64,000 nucleotides of DNA, from assembly GCF_047302425.1 (NCBI RefSeq), contig NZ_CP154855.1, forward strand, positions 620,001 through 684,000. Direction: 5' to 3'. The translations under genes were made by a program, and so were the position numbers. Of the stretch, positions 25,021-34,166 are shown piece by piece. The DNA comes from Oceanitalea sp047302425 (GTDB lineage Bacteria; Actinomycetota; Actinomycetes; Actinomycetales; Actinomycetaceae). The first letter of the stretch is position 1. Each line of letters begins with the position of its first letter. The notes below the pieces were generated by a model. The model saw only the letters and a list, made by a program, of their open reading frames with translations, ran no database searches and was not told the DNA's origin.

Positions 25021-26114
25021 CCAGCCCCCTCCTCTCCCGCCCCGGCGCCGTCGCGGGCGGCGGCCCGGACGCCGGCGTCGCGCTCCACTACGGGCACCCC
25101 GCCCAGGAGCAGCGCGCCCTCGAGCGCGGGCAGGGCGTCGTCGACCTCTCCCAGCTCGGCGTCGTCACCGTCACCGGCCCGGACCGCCTGAGCTGGCTCA
25201 ACACCCTGAGCACCCAGCTGCTGCTCGACCTCGCCCCCGGCCAGTCCGGCGAGCTGCTCCTCCTCGACCCCAACGGCCGCATCGAGCACGCAGCAGCCGT
25301 GGCCGACGACGGCGAGCGCGCCTGGCTCGTCACCGAGGCCGGCCACGTGGCCGGCCTCGTCGAGTTCCTCGAGCGGATGCGCTTCATGCTGCGGGTGGAG
25401 GTCGCCGACGTCACCGGGCACACCGCCGTCGTCGGCACGTACGGGGATGCGTGGCAGGCGGTCGCGGCGGCTGCTGGCCACGTGCTCACCTGGCACGACC
25501 CGTGGCCGCGGACCGCCCCCGGGGGCACGAGCTACGGCCCGCCCGACGACGAGCACCCCGGCCGCGACCTGCACCGCTCGCTCGGTCTCGTCGACCGCGC
25601 CCGCCTGGGCGACGTCGTCGACGCGACGGGGCTGCGGCTGGCCGGCACGTGGGCGTGGGAGGCGCTGCGCGTGGAGGCCTGGCGCCCGCGCCTGGGCCGG
25701 GAGGTCGACGAGCGTGCCATCCCGCACGAGCTCGACTGGCTTCGCACGGGTGTCCACCTCGACAAGGGCTGCTACCGCGGCCAGGAGACGGTGGCGCGCG
25801 TCTTCAACCTCGGCCGGCCGCCGCGGCGTCTGGTCATGCTCCACCTCGACGGCTCCGAGCACCTCACGCCCGAGCCCGGCGCGACCGTGCTGCACGGGGA
25901 GAAGGAGGTGGGCCACGTGACGACCGTCGTGCGGCACGCCGAGCTCGGTCCCGTCGCCCTCGCGCTGGTCAAGCGCTCCCTGCCTGCCGACGCGCAGCTC
26001 GTCGTCGACGGCATCGCCGCGGCGCAGGAGATCGTCGTGCCCGTGTCCGGCGAGGCGGTCGGGCGCCCGGCCGAGCGGCCGGGCCAGGAGCTGCGCCGGC
26101 GCCCCCGCGCCTGA
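25017..26114 (+). CDS. ygfZ: YgfZ/GcvT-type folate-binding protein
   Basis: The 365-residue protein has the aminomethyltransferase-like fold of YgfZ. The diagnostic KGCYRGQE motif (about residues 250-257), with the conserved cysteine, is intact. YgfZ proteins use tetrahydrofolate and help assemble or repair iron-sulfur clusters, unlike the glycine-cleavage T protein they resemble. The start ATG overlaps the stop codon of the nitrobindin-like gene (ATGA), so both are probably co-translated. Confidence 0.87.
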   Translation: MTSPLLSRPGAVAGGGPDAGVALHYGHPAQEQRALERGQGVVDLSQLGVVTVTGPDRLSWLNTLSTQLLLDLAPGQSGELLLLDPNGRIEHAAAVADDGERAWLVTEAGHVAGLVEFLERMRFMLRVEVADVTGHTAVVGTYGDAWQAVAAAAGHVLTWHDPWPRTAPGGTSYGPPDDEHPGRDLHRSLGLVDRARLGDVVDATGLRLAGTWAWEALRVEAWRPRLGREVDERAIPHELDWLRTGVHLDKGCYRGQETVARVFNLGRPPRRLVMLHLDGSEHLTPEPGATVLHGEKEVGHVTTVVRHAELGPVALALVKRSLPADAQLVVDGIAAAQEIVVPVSGEAVGRPAERPGQELRRRPRA

Positions 26115-26118
26115 GCCC

Positions 26119-27234
26119 ATGACCGAGGCCGGGGGGCGGGAGGACCGCGTCGACCTGCGCCGCCTGCTCGTCCTCGTGCGGCAGCGGCTGCGCGGCGGAC
26201 GGCGGCGGGTGCGGGCCGCCGCGCTGCCCGTGGTCGTCGCCGCGGTCGCCGCCGGGCTCTCGTGGGCGGTGGCCTACTACGGGCTCGGGCACGCCCAGCC
26301 CTTCTTCGCGCCCGTCGCCACCTGGGTGTGCCTCGGCTTCAGCGCCGACCGCGAGGTGCGCAAGGTCGCCGAGCTGGCGCTCGGCGTGGCGCTGGGCGTG
26401 GCCCTGGGGGAGCTCGTCGCCTACGTCTTCAACACCGGCGTCCTGCAGATCATGCTCGTCATCGTCGTCGGGGCCCTGCTCGCCCGCTTCGTCGACCGCG
26501 GCCCGATGCTCACCATCCAGGCCGGCGTGCAGGGCATCGTCATCGTCGCCCTGCCCGTCGCCGCCATCGACGGCCCGACGGGCCGGTGGACCGACGCACT
26601 CGTCGGCGGCTCCTTCGCCCTGCTCGTCGCGATCCTCACCCCGCAGGACGCCCGCCGCCGGGCACGGCAGCTCGCCGCCGCCAGCCTCGCCGACCTCTCG
26701 CAGATGCTCAGCACCCTCGGCAAGGGCCTGCGCGACGGGGACGCGGAGCGGATGCGCGACGCCCTGGCCCTGGGGCGCAGCACGCAGGGGACCCTGGACG
26801 ACTGGGCGTCGGTGGTCCGCAACGCCGAGCAGTCGGCGCGCATCTCCCCGGCGGCCCGCCGCTACCTGCCCGAGCTGGCGCGCCTGCGCAGGGCCAGCAC
26901 CCTCGCCGACCGCGCGATGCGCAACGCCCGCGTCATCGCCCGCCGCGGGCTCACCGCCGTCGAGCAGGGTGCCCAGGACGAGCGGGTGAGCGAGGCCTTC
27001 GACGGCCTCGCCGTCGGCGCCTCCCGGCTGGGCGAGGCGCTCGGCACCGGCCGGAGCACCGCGGACGCCGCGCAGGTGCTCACCCTCGTCACCGGAGAGC
27101 TCGACCCCGAGGACGTCGAGGACCCCGGCTGGCACCTGCAGACCCTCGTCATCCTCATGCGCTCGCTGACCAGCGACCTGCTCCAGGCCTCCGGGCTCAG
27201 CGCCGCCGAGGCAAGCCACCTGCTCGCCCGGTAG
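26119..27234 (+). CDS. FUSC-type aromatic acid exporter-like membrane protein
   Basis: The protein has 371 residues. The first 180 contain four to six hydrophobic segments (PVVVAAVAAGLSWAVAYYG, LQIMLVIVVGALLARF, GIVIVALPVAAI), and the remainder is a charged, mostly helical cytoplasmic domain. This is the layout of the FUSC/ArAE-like family related to YccS and aromatic-acid exporters. The substrate is unknown. It follows ygfZ by 4 nt and probably shares its transcript. Confidence 0.72.
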   Translation: MTEAGGREDRVDLRRLLVLVRQRLRGGRRRVRAAALPVVVAAVAAGLSWAVAYYGLGHAQPFFAPVATWVCLGFSADREVRKVAELALGVALGVALGELVAYVFNTGVLQIMLVIVVGALLARFVDRGPMLTIQAGVQGIVIVALPVAAIDGPTGRWTDALVGGSFALLVAILTPQDARRRARQLAAASLADLSQMLSTLGKGLRDGDAERMRDALALGRSTQGTLDDWASVVRNAEQSARISPAARRYLPELARLRRASTLADRAMRNARVIARRGLTAVEQGAQDERVSEAFDGLAVGASRLGEALGTGRSTADAAQVLTLVTGELDPEDVEDPGWHLQTLVILMRSLTSDLLQASGLSAAEASHLLAR

Positions 27235-27244
27235 GCCGGGTGGC

Positions 27245-27250
27245 TAGACT
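27245..27250 (+). promoter_or_regulatory. -10 box for a leaderless DUF2516 transcript
   Basis: TAGACT ends 6 nt before the GTG start at 27257, leaving no space for a ribosome binding site. This suggests a leaderless message that starts a new operon (DUF2516 protein and dtd). Confidence 0.45.
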
Positions 27251-27256
27251 CGGCGG

Positions 27257-27583
27257 GTGTTCATCGGCGCCCTCCAGATCTACATCTTCCTCGCGCTCGC
27301 CCTGGCGGCCTTCGGCGTGGAGGTGTGGGCGCTGGTGCACTGCCTGCGCCAGCCCGCCCAGGCCTTCAGCTACGCGGGCAAGCGCACGAAGAACTTCTGG
27401 CTGATCCTGCTCGTCGTCAACGTCGCCCTCGGCTTCGTCGCCATCCCGCCGCCGATCGGGATCGGGCTGCTCAGCGGCTTCCTCTCGATCATCCTCGTCA
27501 TCCCCGCGGCGATCTACCTGACCGACGTCAAGCCCGCGGTGAGCGGCTACGGCCGCGGCCGCCGTGGCGGGGGCGGTTGGTGA
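27257..27583 (+). CDS. DUF2516 family membrane protein
   Basis: This small protein has 108 residues and three predicted helices (IYIFLALALAAFGVEVWALV, WLILLVVNVALGFVAI, LSGFLSIILVIPAAIYL) and a glycine/arginine-rich C-terminal tail. It matches the actinobacterial DUF2516 family, often encoded next to housekeeping genes; no function is known. GTG 27257 is the start; its stop overlaps the dtd start by 4 nt (GTGA). Confidence 0.82.
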   Translation: MFIGALQIYIFLALALAAFGVEVWALVHCLRQPAQAFSYAGKRTKNFWLILLVVNVALGFVAIPPPIGIGLLSGFLSIILVIPAAIYLTDVKPAVSGYGRGRRGGGGW

Positions 27584-28005
27584 GGACCGTCCTCCAGCGC
27601 GTCGACGGGGCCGCCGTCCACGTCGACGGCGAGCAGGTCGGCGGCTTCACCGGGCCGGGTCTGGTCGCGCTCGTCGGCGTCACGCACGACGACGGCGCCG
27701 ACCAGGTCGAGCGCACCGCGCGCAAGATCGCCGAGCTGCGGATCCTGCGCGACGAGCGCTCCGTCCTCGACGACGGCGCTCCCGTCCTCGTCATCTCCCA
27801 GTTCACCCTCCACGCCGACGTTCGCAAGGGCCGCCGACCCTCGTGGAACGCCGCCGCCCCGGCCGACGTCGCCGAGCCGGTGGTCGACGCCGTCGTCGCC
27901 GCGCTGCGCGAGCGGGGCGTCCACGTCGAGACCGGCCGCTTCGGCGCAGACATGCGCGTGTCCCTGGTCAACGACGGCCCGGTGACCATCGTCCTCGACG
28001 TCTGA
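27580..28005 (+). CDS. dtd: D-aminoacyl-tRNA deacylase
   Basis: This is Dtd, 141 residues, close to the usual 145. It removes D-amino acids (and glycine from tRNA-Ala) wrongly attached to tRNA. The catalytic threonine motif SQFTL (about residues 71-75) and the chiral-proofreading Gly-cisPro motif in DGPVTI near the C-terminus are intact. The start GTG 27580 overlaps the stop of the DUF2516 gene. It converges with the macro-domain gene 17 nt away. Confidence 0.93.
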   Translation: MRTVLQRVDGAAVHVDGEQVGGFTGPGLVALVGVTHDDGADQVERTARKIAELRILRDERSVLDDGAPVLVISQFTLHADVRKGRRPSWNAAAPADVAEPVVDAVVAALRERGVHVETGRFGADMRVSLVNDGPVTIVLDV

Positions 28006-28022
28006 CAGGCGCCGGGCCCCCG

Positions 28023-28535
28023 TCAGGGCTGCTCGAGGGCCGCGGTGAAGGCGGCCAGCACGTCGTCGCCTGCGAGGACGAAGCGGACCAGCTCGACGTC
28101 ACCGGACCAGCCGCGGACGGCGGCGACCGCCACGCGCGCGACCTCCGCCGCGTCCCAGCCGTAGGCCCCGGCGCTGACGGCCGGGAAGGCGACGGTGCGG
28201 GCCGCGACGGCGTCGGCGACGTCGAGGGAGCTGGTGAAGCACGCGGCGAGCAGCGCGGGGTCGGTCTCGCCGCGGTTCCGGTTGGGCCCCACCGTGTGGA
28301 TCACCCACCGCGCCGGCAGGTCGTAGCCGGCGGTCGGCACCGCCTTCCCGACCAGGAGGCCGTCGGGGAGCTCGGTGCGCCGCAGCTCCATGCACTCCTC
28401 GAGCAGCCGCGGCCCGGCGGCCCGGTGGATGGCCCCGTCCACCCCGCCGCCGCCCAGCAGCGAGGAGTTGGCGGCGTTGACGACGGCGTCGACGTCCTGG
28501 GTGGTGATGTCGCCCTGCACGGCCTCGATTCGCAT
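28023..28535 (-). CDS. Macro domain protein, O-acetyl-ADP-ribose deacetylase-like
   Basis: This single-domain protein has 170 residues. The ADP-ribose-binding features are clear: QGDITTQDVDAVVNAAN (about residues 6-22), the SLLGGGGVDGAIHRAAG loop (about 24-40) and PAVSAGAYGWD near residue 118. YmdB-type proteins hydrolyse O-acetyl-ADP-ribose and remove ADP-ribose from proteins. The start is ATG 28535, or ATG 28544 adding three residues; neither has a clear ribosome binding site. Confidence 0.87.
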   Translation of the reverse strand: MRIEAVQGDITTQDVDAVVNAANSSLLGGGGVDGAIHRAAGPRLLEECMELRRTELPDGLLVGKAVPTAGYDLPARWVIHTVGPNRNRGETDPALLAACFTSSLDVADAVAARTVAFPAVSAGAYGWDAAEVARVAVAAVRGWSGDVELVRFVLAGDDVLAAFTAALEQP

Positions 28536-28623
28536 GGCAGCCATGGTGCCGCAGCGAGGCCCGCGGGCGCGGGCGCCTGTGGAGGAGGACCATGGAGTCA
28601 CGCCCCTGGCGAACACGGGCAGG

Positions 28624-28648
28624 TTCGCGCGAGGCCCGCCGTTAGCAT
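28624..28648 (+). promoter_or_regulatory. Candidate clpC promoter region with ClgR-like half-sites
   Basis: A -10-like TAGCAT (28643-28648) lies 56 nt before clpC. Just upstream, TTCGCGCGAGGCCC (28624-28637) partly resembles the ClgR pattern CGC-N5-GCG, with one key mismatch. ClgR is the known activator of clp genes in actinobacteria, but the match is weak. Confidence 0.3.
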
Positions 28649-28703
28649 CGATGAACGCTGCCCGGCTGGGATCACCCGGCCACGCCGCCTCGAAGGAGCC
28701 CTG

Positions 28704-31280
<2,577 letters not shown>

Positions 31281-31285
31281 CCCCA

Positions 31286-31322
31286 CGAAGGCCCGGCAAC
31301 CCCACTGGTTGCCGGGCCTTCG
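31286..31322 (+). terminator. Terminator after clpC
   Basis: A perfect 16-bp stem (CGAAGGCCCGGCAACC, 31286-31301, with 31307-31322) closes a 5-nt loop, 5 nt after the clpC stop codon. Confidence 0.8.
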
Positions 31323-31389
31323 CACGTCCTGAGGAGGGGCCGGTCGGAACTGGATCGGCGAATGTCTCGCCTCAGGGCTCCCCGACCGC

Positions 31390-31395
31390 TATGGT
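31390..31395 (+). promoter_or_regulatory. -10 box of the cold-shock gene
   Basis: TATGGT at 31390-31395 lies about 50 nt upstream of the cold-shock start codon and directly before the leader hairpin, so transcription would start near 31402. Confidence 0.4.
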
Positions 31396-31402
31396 GGGGA
31401 AC

Positions 31403-31429
31403 GCTCCGGCATCGGTCCGGAGCTTTTTT
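31403..31429 (+). promoter_or_regulatory. Terminator-like hairpin in the cold-shock gene leader
   Basis: GCTCCGG (31403-31409) pairs with CCGGAGC (31417-31423) and is followed at once by six T residues (31424-31429), the only textbook intrinsic-terminator shape in the window. It lies 16 nt before the start codon, after the predicted transcription start, so it may act as a temperature-sensitive attenuator or an RNA-structure switch. The ribosome binding site (GAGGAG, 31433-31438) follows the T run. Confidence 0.6.
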
Positions 31430-31445
31430 ATCGAGGAGTTTTGGC

Positions 31446-31649
31446 ATGGCAACTGGCACCGTGAAGTGGTTCAACGGCGAGAAGGGCTTCGGCTTCATCG
31501 CCCCCGACGGCGGGGGTGCGGACGTGTTCGTCCACTACTCCGCGATCGCCACGAGCGGGTACCGCTCGCTCGACGAGAACCAGAAGGTCGAGTTCGACAC
31601 GACCCAGGGCCCCAAGGGCCCGCAGGCGGAGAACGTCCGCCCGCTCTGA
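31446..31649 (+). CDS. Cold shock protein, CspA family
   Basis: This is a single cold-shock domain of 67 residues. The RNA-binding motifs RNP1 (KGFGFI, about residues 13-18) and RNP2 (VFVHYS, about 27-32) are intact. Such proteins bind single-stranded RNA and DNA and keep messages unfolded at low temperature or during stress. It starts with MATGTVKWFNGEKG, typical of actinobacteria. The unusual leader hairpin upstream is listed separately, and a terminator follows. Confidence 0.95.
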   Translation: MATGTVKWFNGEKGFGFIAPDGGGADVFVHYSAIATSGYRSLDENQKVEFDTTQGPKGPQAENVRPL

Positions 31650-31672
31650 GTCGTCGCGCTCACTGACGCGTC

Positions 31673-31709
31673 CTTCGCCGCGGTCACCCTCTGGGTGGCC
31701 GCGGCGAAG
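31673..31709. terminator. Bidirectional terminator between cold-shock gene and phhA
   Basis: CTTCGCCGCGGTCACCC (31673-31689) pairs with 31693-31709 around a 3-nt loop, with a single G-T pair in 17. It lies between two convergent genes, 23 nt and 12 nt from their stop codons. Confidence 0.75.
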
Positions 31710-31721
31710 TCGTCTCCGGGG

Positions 31722-32612
31722 CTACGCGGCTGCCGCTGCGGCGAGCCGGGCCGGCGTCTCGTCGTCGAAGTCGGCGAAGAAGCCGCCCACGCGGTCGGTG
31801 AGCTCTCCCATCCCGTCGCAGGCGAAGAGCACCGGCTGGTAGTGGGTGATGTCGTAGTCCTGGGTGGCCATCGCGTGGAAGTCGACCGGCCGGACGTCCG
31901 CGCCGCGGAACTCCTCGATCTCCCCGTAGGACGACAGCAGCCCGGCGCCGTAGGCCCGCAGCTCACCGCCCTCCCACATGACGCCGAACTCGATGGTGAA
32001 CCAGAAGACGTCCGCGACGTACTGCAGGCCCTCGGGGGTCTGGCAGCGCTGTGCGGCCAGCCCGGCCTGGCGCTTGACCTCGGCGATGCCGGGGTGTGCG
32101 AGCAGGTTCCCGTGGCCGGTGACCTCGTGGATGATGTCCGGCTCGGGCGTGTAGAGCGGCTGGGACCCGTGCCGCAGGTACTGGGTGGAGTGGAAGACGC
32201 CGTCGCCCAGGGAGCCGTAGAACACGTCGAGGGGCACGAGCCCGGCCGCCGGGTGGAGCCGGAACCCGCTGAGCGTGGTGAGGCCGGCGCTGACCTCCTC
32301 CAGCTGCGGGACGCGGTCGGTGGGCAGCCCCAGGGCCTCCTTGCCCTCGAGGTAGGCCCGGACGGCGAGCCGTTCGTGCTTGGGGGCGAGCTCGCGGCTG
32401 ACCTGGGCCCAGATCGCGTTCTCCTCCTCGGTGTACTCCACCGTGGGGACGGGGTCGCCCGGGCGCCAGCGGTGCGCCGGTCCGGCGATCTCCTCGCGGC
32501 GGCGCCGGTATTCCGGGTCCTGCGCGCCGGGGTGGTCGGGGGCCAGGTGCACCTCGACGCTGCCGTCAGAGCGGTCGGTGACGGGGGAGTAGAGCTGTGC
32601 CTCGTCGAACAT
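31722..32612 (-). CDS. phhA: Phenylalanine 4-monooxygenase
   Basis: This is an aromatic amino acid hydroxylase of 296 residues that turns phenylalanine into tyrosine with tetrahydropterin, oxygen and iron. The iron-binding HEVTGHG motif (two histidines) and the later acidic ligand in WFTIEFG are present, as is the pterin-site region GFRLHPAAG. There is no ACT regulatory domain, as expected for bacterial enzymes. ATG 32612 has AAAGGGG upstream, so longer starts are unlikely. The pterin cofactor links it loosely to the folate genes far downstream. Confidence 0.93.
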   Translation of the reverse strand: MFDEAQLYSPVTDRSDGSVEVHLAPDHPGAQDPEYRRRREEIAGPAHRWRPGDPVPTVEYTEEENAIWAQVSRELAPKHERLAVRAYLEGKEALGLPTDRVPQLEEVSAGLTTLSGFRLHPAAGLVPLDVFYGSLGDGVFHSTQYLRHGSQPLYTPEPDIIHEVTGHGNLLAHPGIAEVKRQAGLAAQRCQTPEGLQYVADVFWFTIEFGVMWEGGELRAYGAGLLSSYGEIEEFRGADVRPVDFHAMATQDYDITHYQPVLFACDGMGELTDRVGGFFADFDDETPARLAAAAAA

Positions 32613-32746
32613 GTCCCCTTTGTACCCCCGTCCACCATGTGAGACAAGGGGTGGGGAGCCGCTCGCCGTGCGGCCCACCAGGGGCGCCCCTAGTGTGGAA
32701 GACGGAAAGGCCGGACCCGGTCTTTCGCGAACGGAAGGAGCTCTGC

Positions 32747-32917
32747 ATGGGCACTGACGACAAGATCGCGAACTCGACTGAGAAGACCTCGGGGAAGATC
32801 AAGGAGGCGGTCGGCGACGCGACCGACAACAAGGACCTCCAGGCCGAGGGTCACAAGGACCAGACCAAGGGCAGCCTCAAGCAGGCCGCCGAGAACGTCA
32901 AGGACGCCTTCAAGTAG
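32747..32917 (+). CDS. CsbD family stress-response protein
   Basis: This hydrophilic protein has 56 residues, rich in Lys, Asp, Glu and Ala with no hydrophobic core. It has the CsbD pattern: KTSGKIKEAVGDATDNKDLQ without its end, then EGHKDQTKGSLKQAAENVKDAF in the second half. CsbD-like proteins rise in stationary phase and general stress; their molecular role is unknown. GGAAGGA precedes ATG 32747, and a strong terminator follows 13 nt after the stop. Confidence 0.88.
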   Translation: MGTDDKIANSTEKTSGKIKEAVGDATDNKDLQAEGHKDQTKGSLKQAAENVKDAFK

Positions 32918-32930
32918 ACCCGGGCTCCTG

Positions 32931-32961
32931 ACGCCCCGCGGGACACTGTCCCGCGGGGCGT
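32931..32961 (+). terminator. Terminator after the CsbD gene
   Basis: ACGCCCCGCGGGACA (32931-32945) is complementary to 32947-32961; with a realistic loop about 13 bp pair. It isolates the CsbD gene from the ECF sigma promoter that follows. Confidence 0.75.
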
Positions 32962-32982
32962 TCGCGTGTCCGGGCCGCTCCA

Positions 32983-33012
32983 CTGCAAGATCGGCTCCAG
33001 TCGGGACACAGG
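32983..33012 (+). promoter_or_regulatory. Candidate ECF promoter, copy A (sigma gene)
   Basis: CTGCAAGATC, an 8-nt spacer and TCGGGACACAGG lie 45 nt before the ECF sigma start. The same 10-base block, spacer length and TCG..ACACAGG block occur at 34110-34139 before a membrane-protein gene. The match suggests a shared promoter recognised by this sigma factor, with TGCAAGATC near -35 and TCGnnACACA near -10. Confidence 0.6.
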
Positions 33013-33057
33013 CGGGATGGTGGGACCTGCCCGCCTGCCGGAGACGAGAGGGGCGCC

Positions 33058-33531
33058 GTGCGCGAGGACGCGTGGTTCGACGACCTGTACCGGAGCCACG
33101 CCACCGCCGTCTACCGCTACTTTGTGCGGCGGGCCCCCGCCGACGACGCCGAGGACCTCACCGCCGAGGTGCTCGCCGTCGCCTGGCGGCGCCGGGCCGA
33201 CGTCCCGGAGGACGCCGTGCTGCCGTGGCTCTACCGCACCGCCGGCTTCGTCCTCGCCAACCACCGGCGCAAGCGGGTGCCCCTGCCCGTGGACGAGCCG
33301 CCCGAGACCCGGGACGACGACGGCGACCCCGCCCTGGCGGCGGTGGCCGACGACGACGTGCGGGTCGCCCTGGCGGCGCTGAGCGAGCGGGACCGGCAGA
33401 TCCTCGTGCTCCACGCGTGGGAGGGGCTGGGCGGCGCCGAGCTCGCCCAGGTCCTCGGCATCAGCCGGGGCGGTGCCGACGCCGCCCTGTCCCGGGCCCG
33501 CGCGCGGCTCGCCGCCGCCTGGCCCGAGTGA
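33058..33531 (+). CDS. ECF-type RNA polymerase sigma factor
   Basis: This short ECF sigma factor has 157 residues. Region 2 is seen at VYRYFVRRAPADDAEDLTAE (about residues 18-37), and region 4 at LGGAELAQVLGISRGGADAA (about 125-144) with the helix-turn-helix. The start is GTG 33058. No anti-sigma gene is adjacent on the same strand; the membrane protein at 34167, which shares its upstream promoter-like sequence, is a candidate partner. It ends 4 nt from the convergent NUDIX gene. The inducing signal is unknown. Confidence 0.88.
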   Translation: MREDAWFDDLYRSHATAVYRYFVRRAPADDAEDLTAEVLAVAWRRRADVPEDAVLPWLYRTAGFVLANHRRKRVPLPVDEPPETRDDDGDPALAAVADDDVRVALAALSERDRQILVLHAWEGLGGAELAQVLGISRGGADAALSRARARLAAAWPE

Positions 33532-33535
33532 CCGC

Positions 33536-34084
33536 TCAGCCCAGGCGGGCCAGCGCAAGGTCGACGAGCTCGACCATGTCCGGCTGCGGGTCGGGCAGCT
33601 CGCCCGCCGGCCACCACGCGACGTCGAGGGACTCCTCCGAGACCGCGTGGAGCGCGCCGGCCGGCGCGGTGGCGACGAAGCGCACGTCGAGGTGGCTCGC
33701 GCCGCCGCGCGGGTCGCAGAAGGGCACCGGGTGCGCGCTGAGCTGCACCGGGACGGGGTCGAGGACGAGATCCGCGATGCCCGACTCCTCGGTGGCCTCG
33801 CGCAGCGCCGCGGCGGCCAGGCTGGGGTCGGCCGGCTCGACGTGGCCGCCGAGCTGGAACCACCGCTGCGCCTTGCGGTGGAGGGTGAGCAGCACGCTGC
33901 TGCGGTCCGCCGAGACGACGAGCGTGCTCGCCGTCAGGTGGTCGGGGTAGCACTCGCGCAGGACGCCGAGCGGCTGCGCCCGCAGGTGGGCGACGTAGCG
34001 CTCTCGCAGCTGCTCCTGGCGCGCGGTGGGGGCCTGCCACGGCTCGAGGAGGGCGAGGGCGGAGGCGTGCAGGGCGGAGGGCAT
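33536..34084 (-). CDS. NUDIX hydrolase
   Basis: This protein has 182 residues. The NUDIX box GGHVEPADPSLAAAALREATEESG (about residues 77-100) is complete at the REATEESG metal-binding part, while the upstream acidic position is a proline, as in a common actinobacterial subgroup. NUDIX enzymes hydrolyse nucleoside diphosphates linked to another group; the substrate cannot be read from the sequence. ATG 34084 gives a full N-terminal helix region. It lies in reverse orientation between the ECF sigma gene and its possible partner gene. Confidence 0.85.
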   Translation of the reverse strand: MPSALHASALALLEPWQAPTARQEQLRERYVAHLRAQPLGVLRECYPDHLTASTLVVSADRSSVLLTLHRKAQRWFQLGGHVEPADPSLAAAALREATEESGIADLVLDPVPVQLSAHPVPFCDPRGGASHLDVRFVATAPAGALHAVSEESLDVAWWPAGELPDPQPDMVELVDLALARLG

Positions 34085-34109
34085 GGGGGCCAGCCTGCCA
34101 CCGCCCGCG

Positions 34110-34139
34110 CTGCAAGATCCGCAGGGCTCGCCACACAGG
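34110..34139 (+). promoter_or_regulatory. Candidate ECF promoter, copy B (membrane-protein gene)
   Basis: CTGCAAGATC, an 8-nt spacer and TCGCCACACAGG lie 27 nt before the start of the membrane-protein gene. It matches copy A at 32983-33012 in 10 of 10 and 10 of 12 bases with equal spacing. Confidence 0.6.
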
Positions 34140-34166
34140 GGAGGTAGGACAGCGAGGAGGTCAGCG

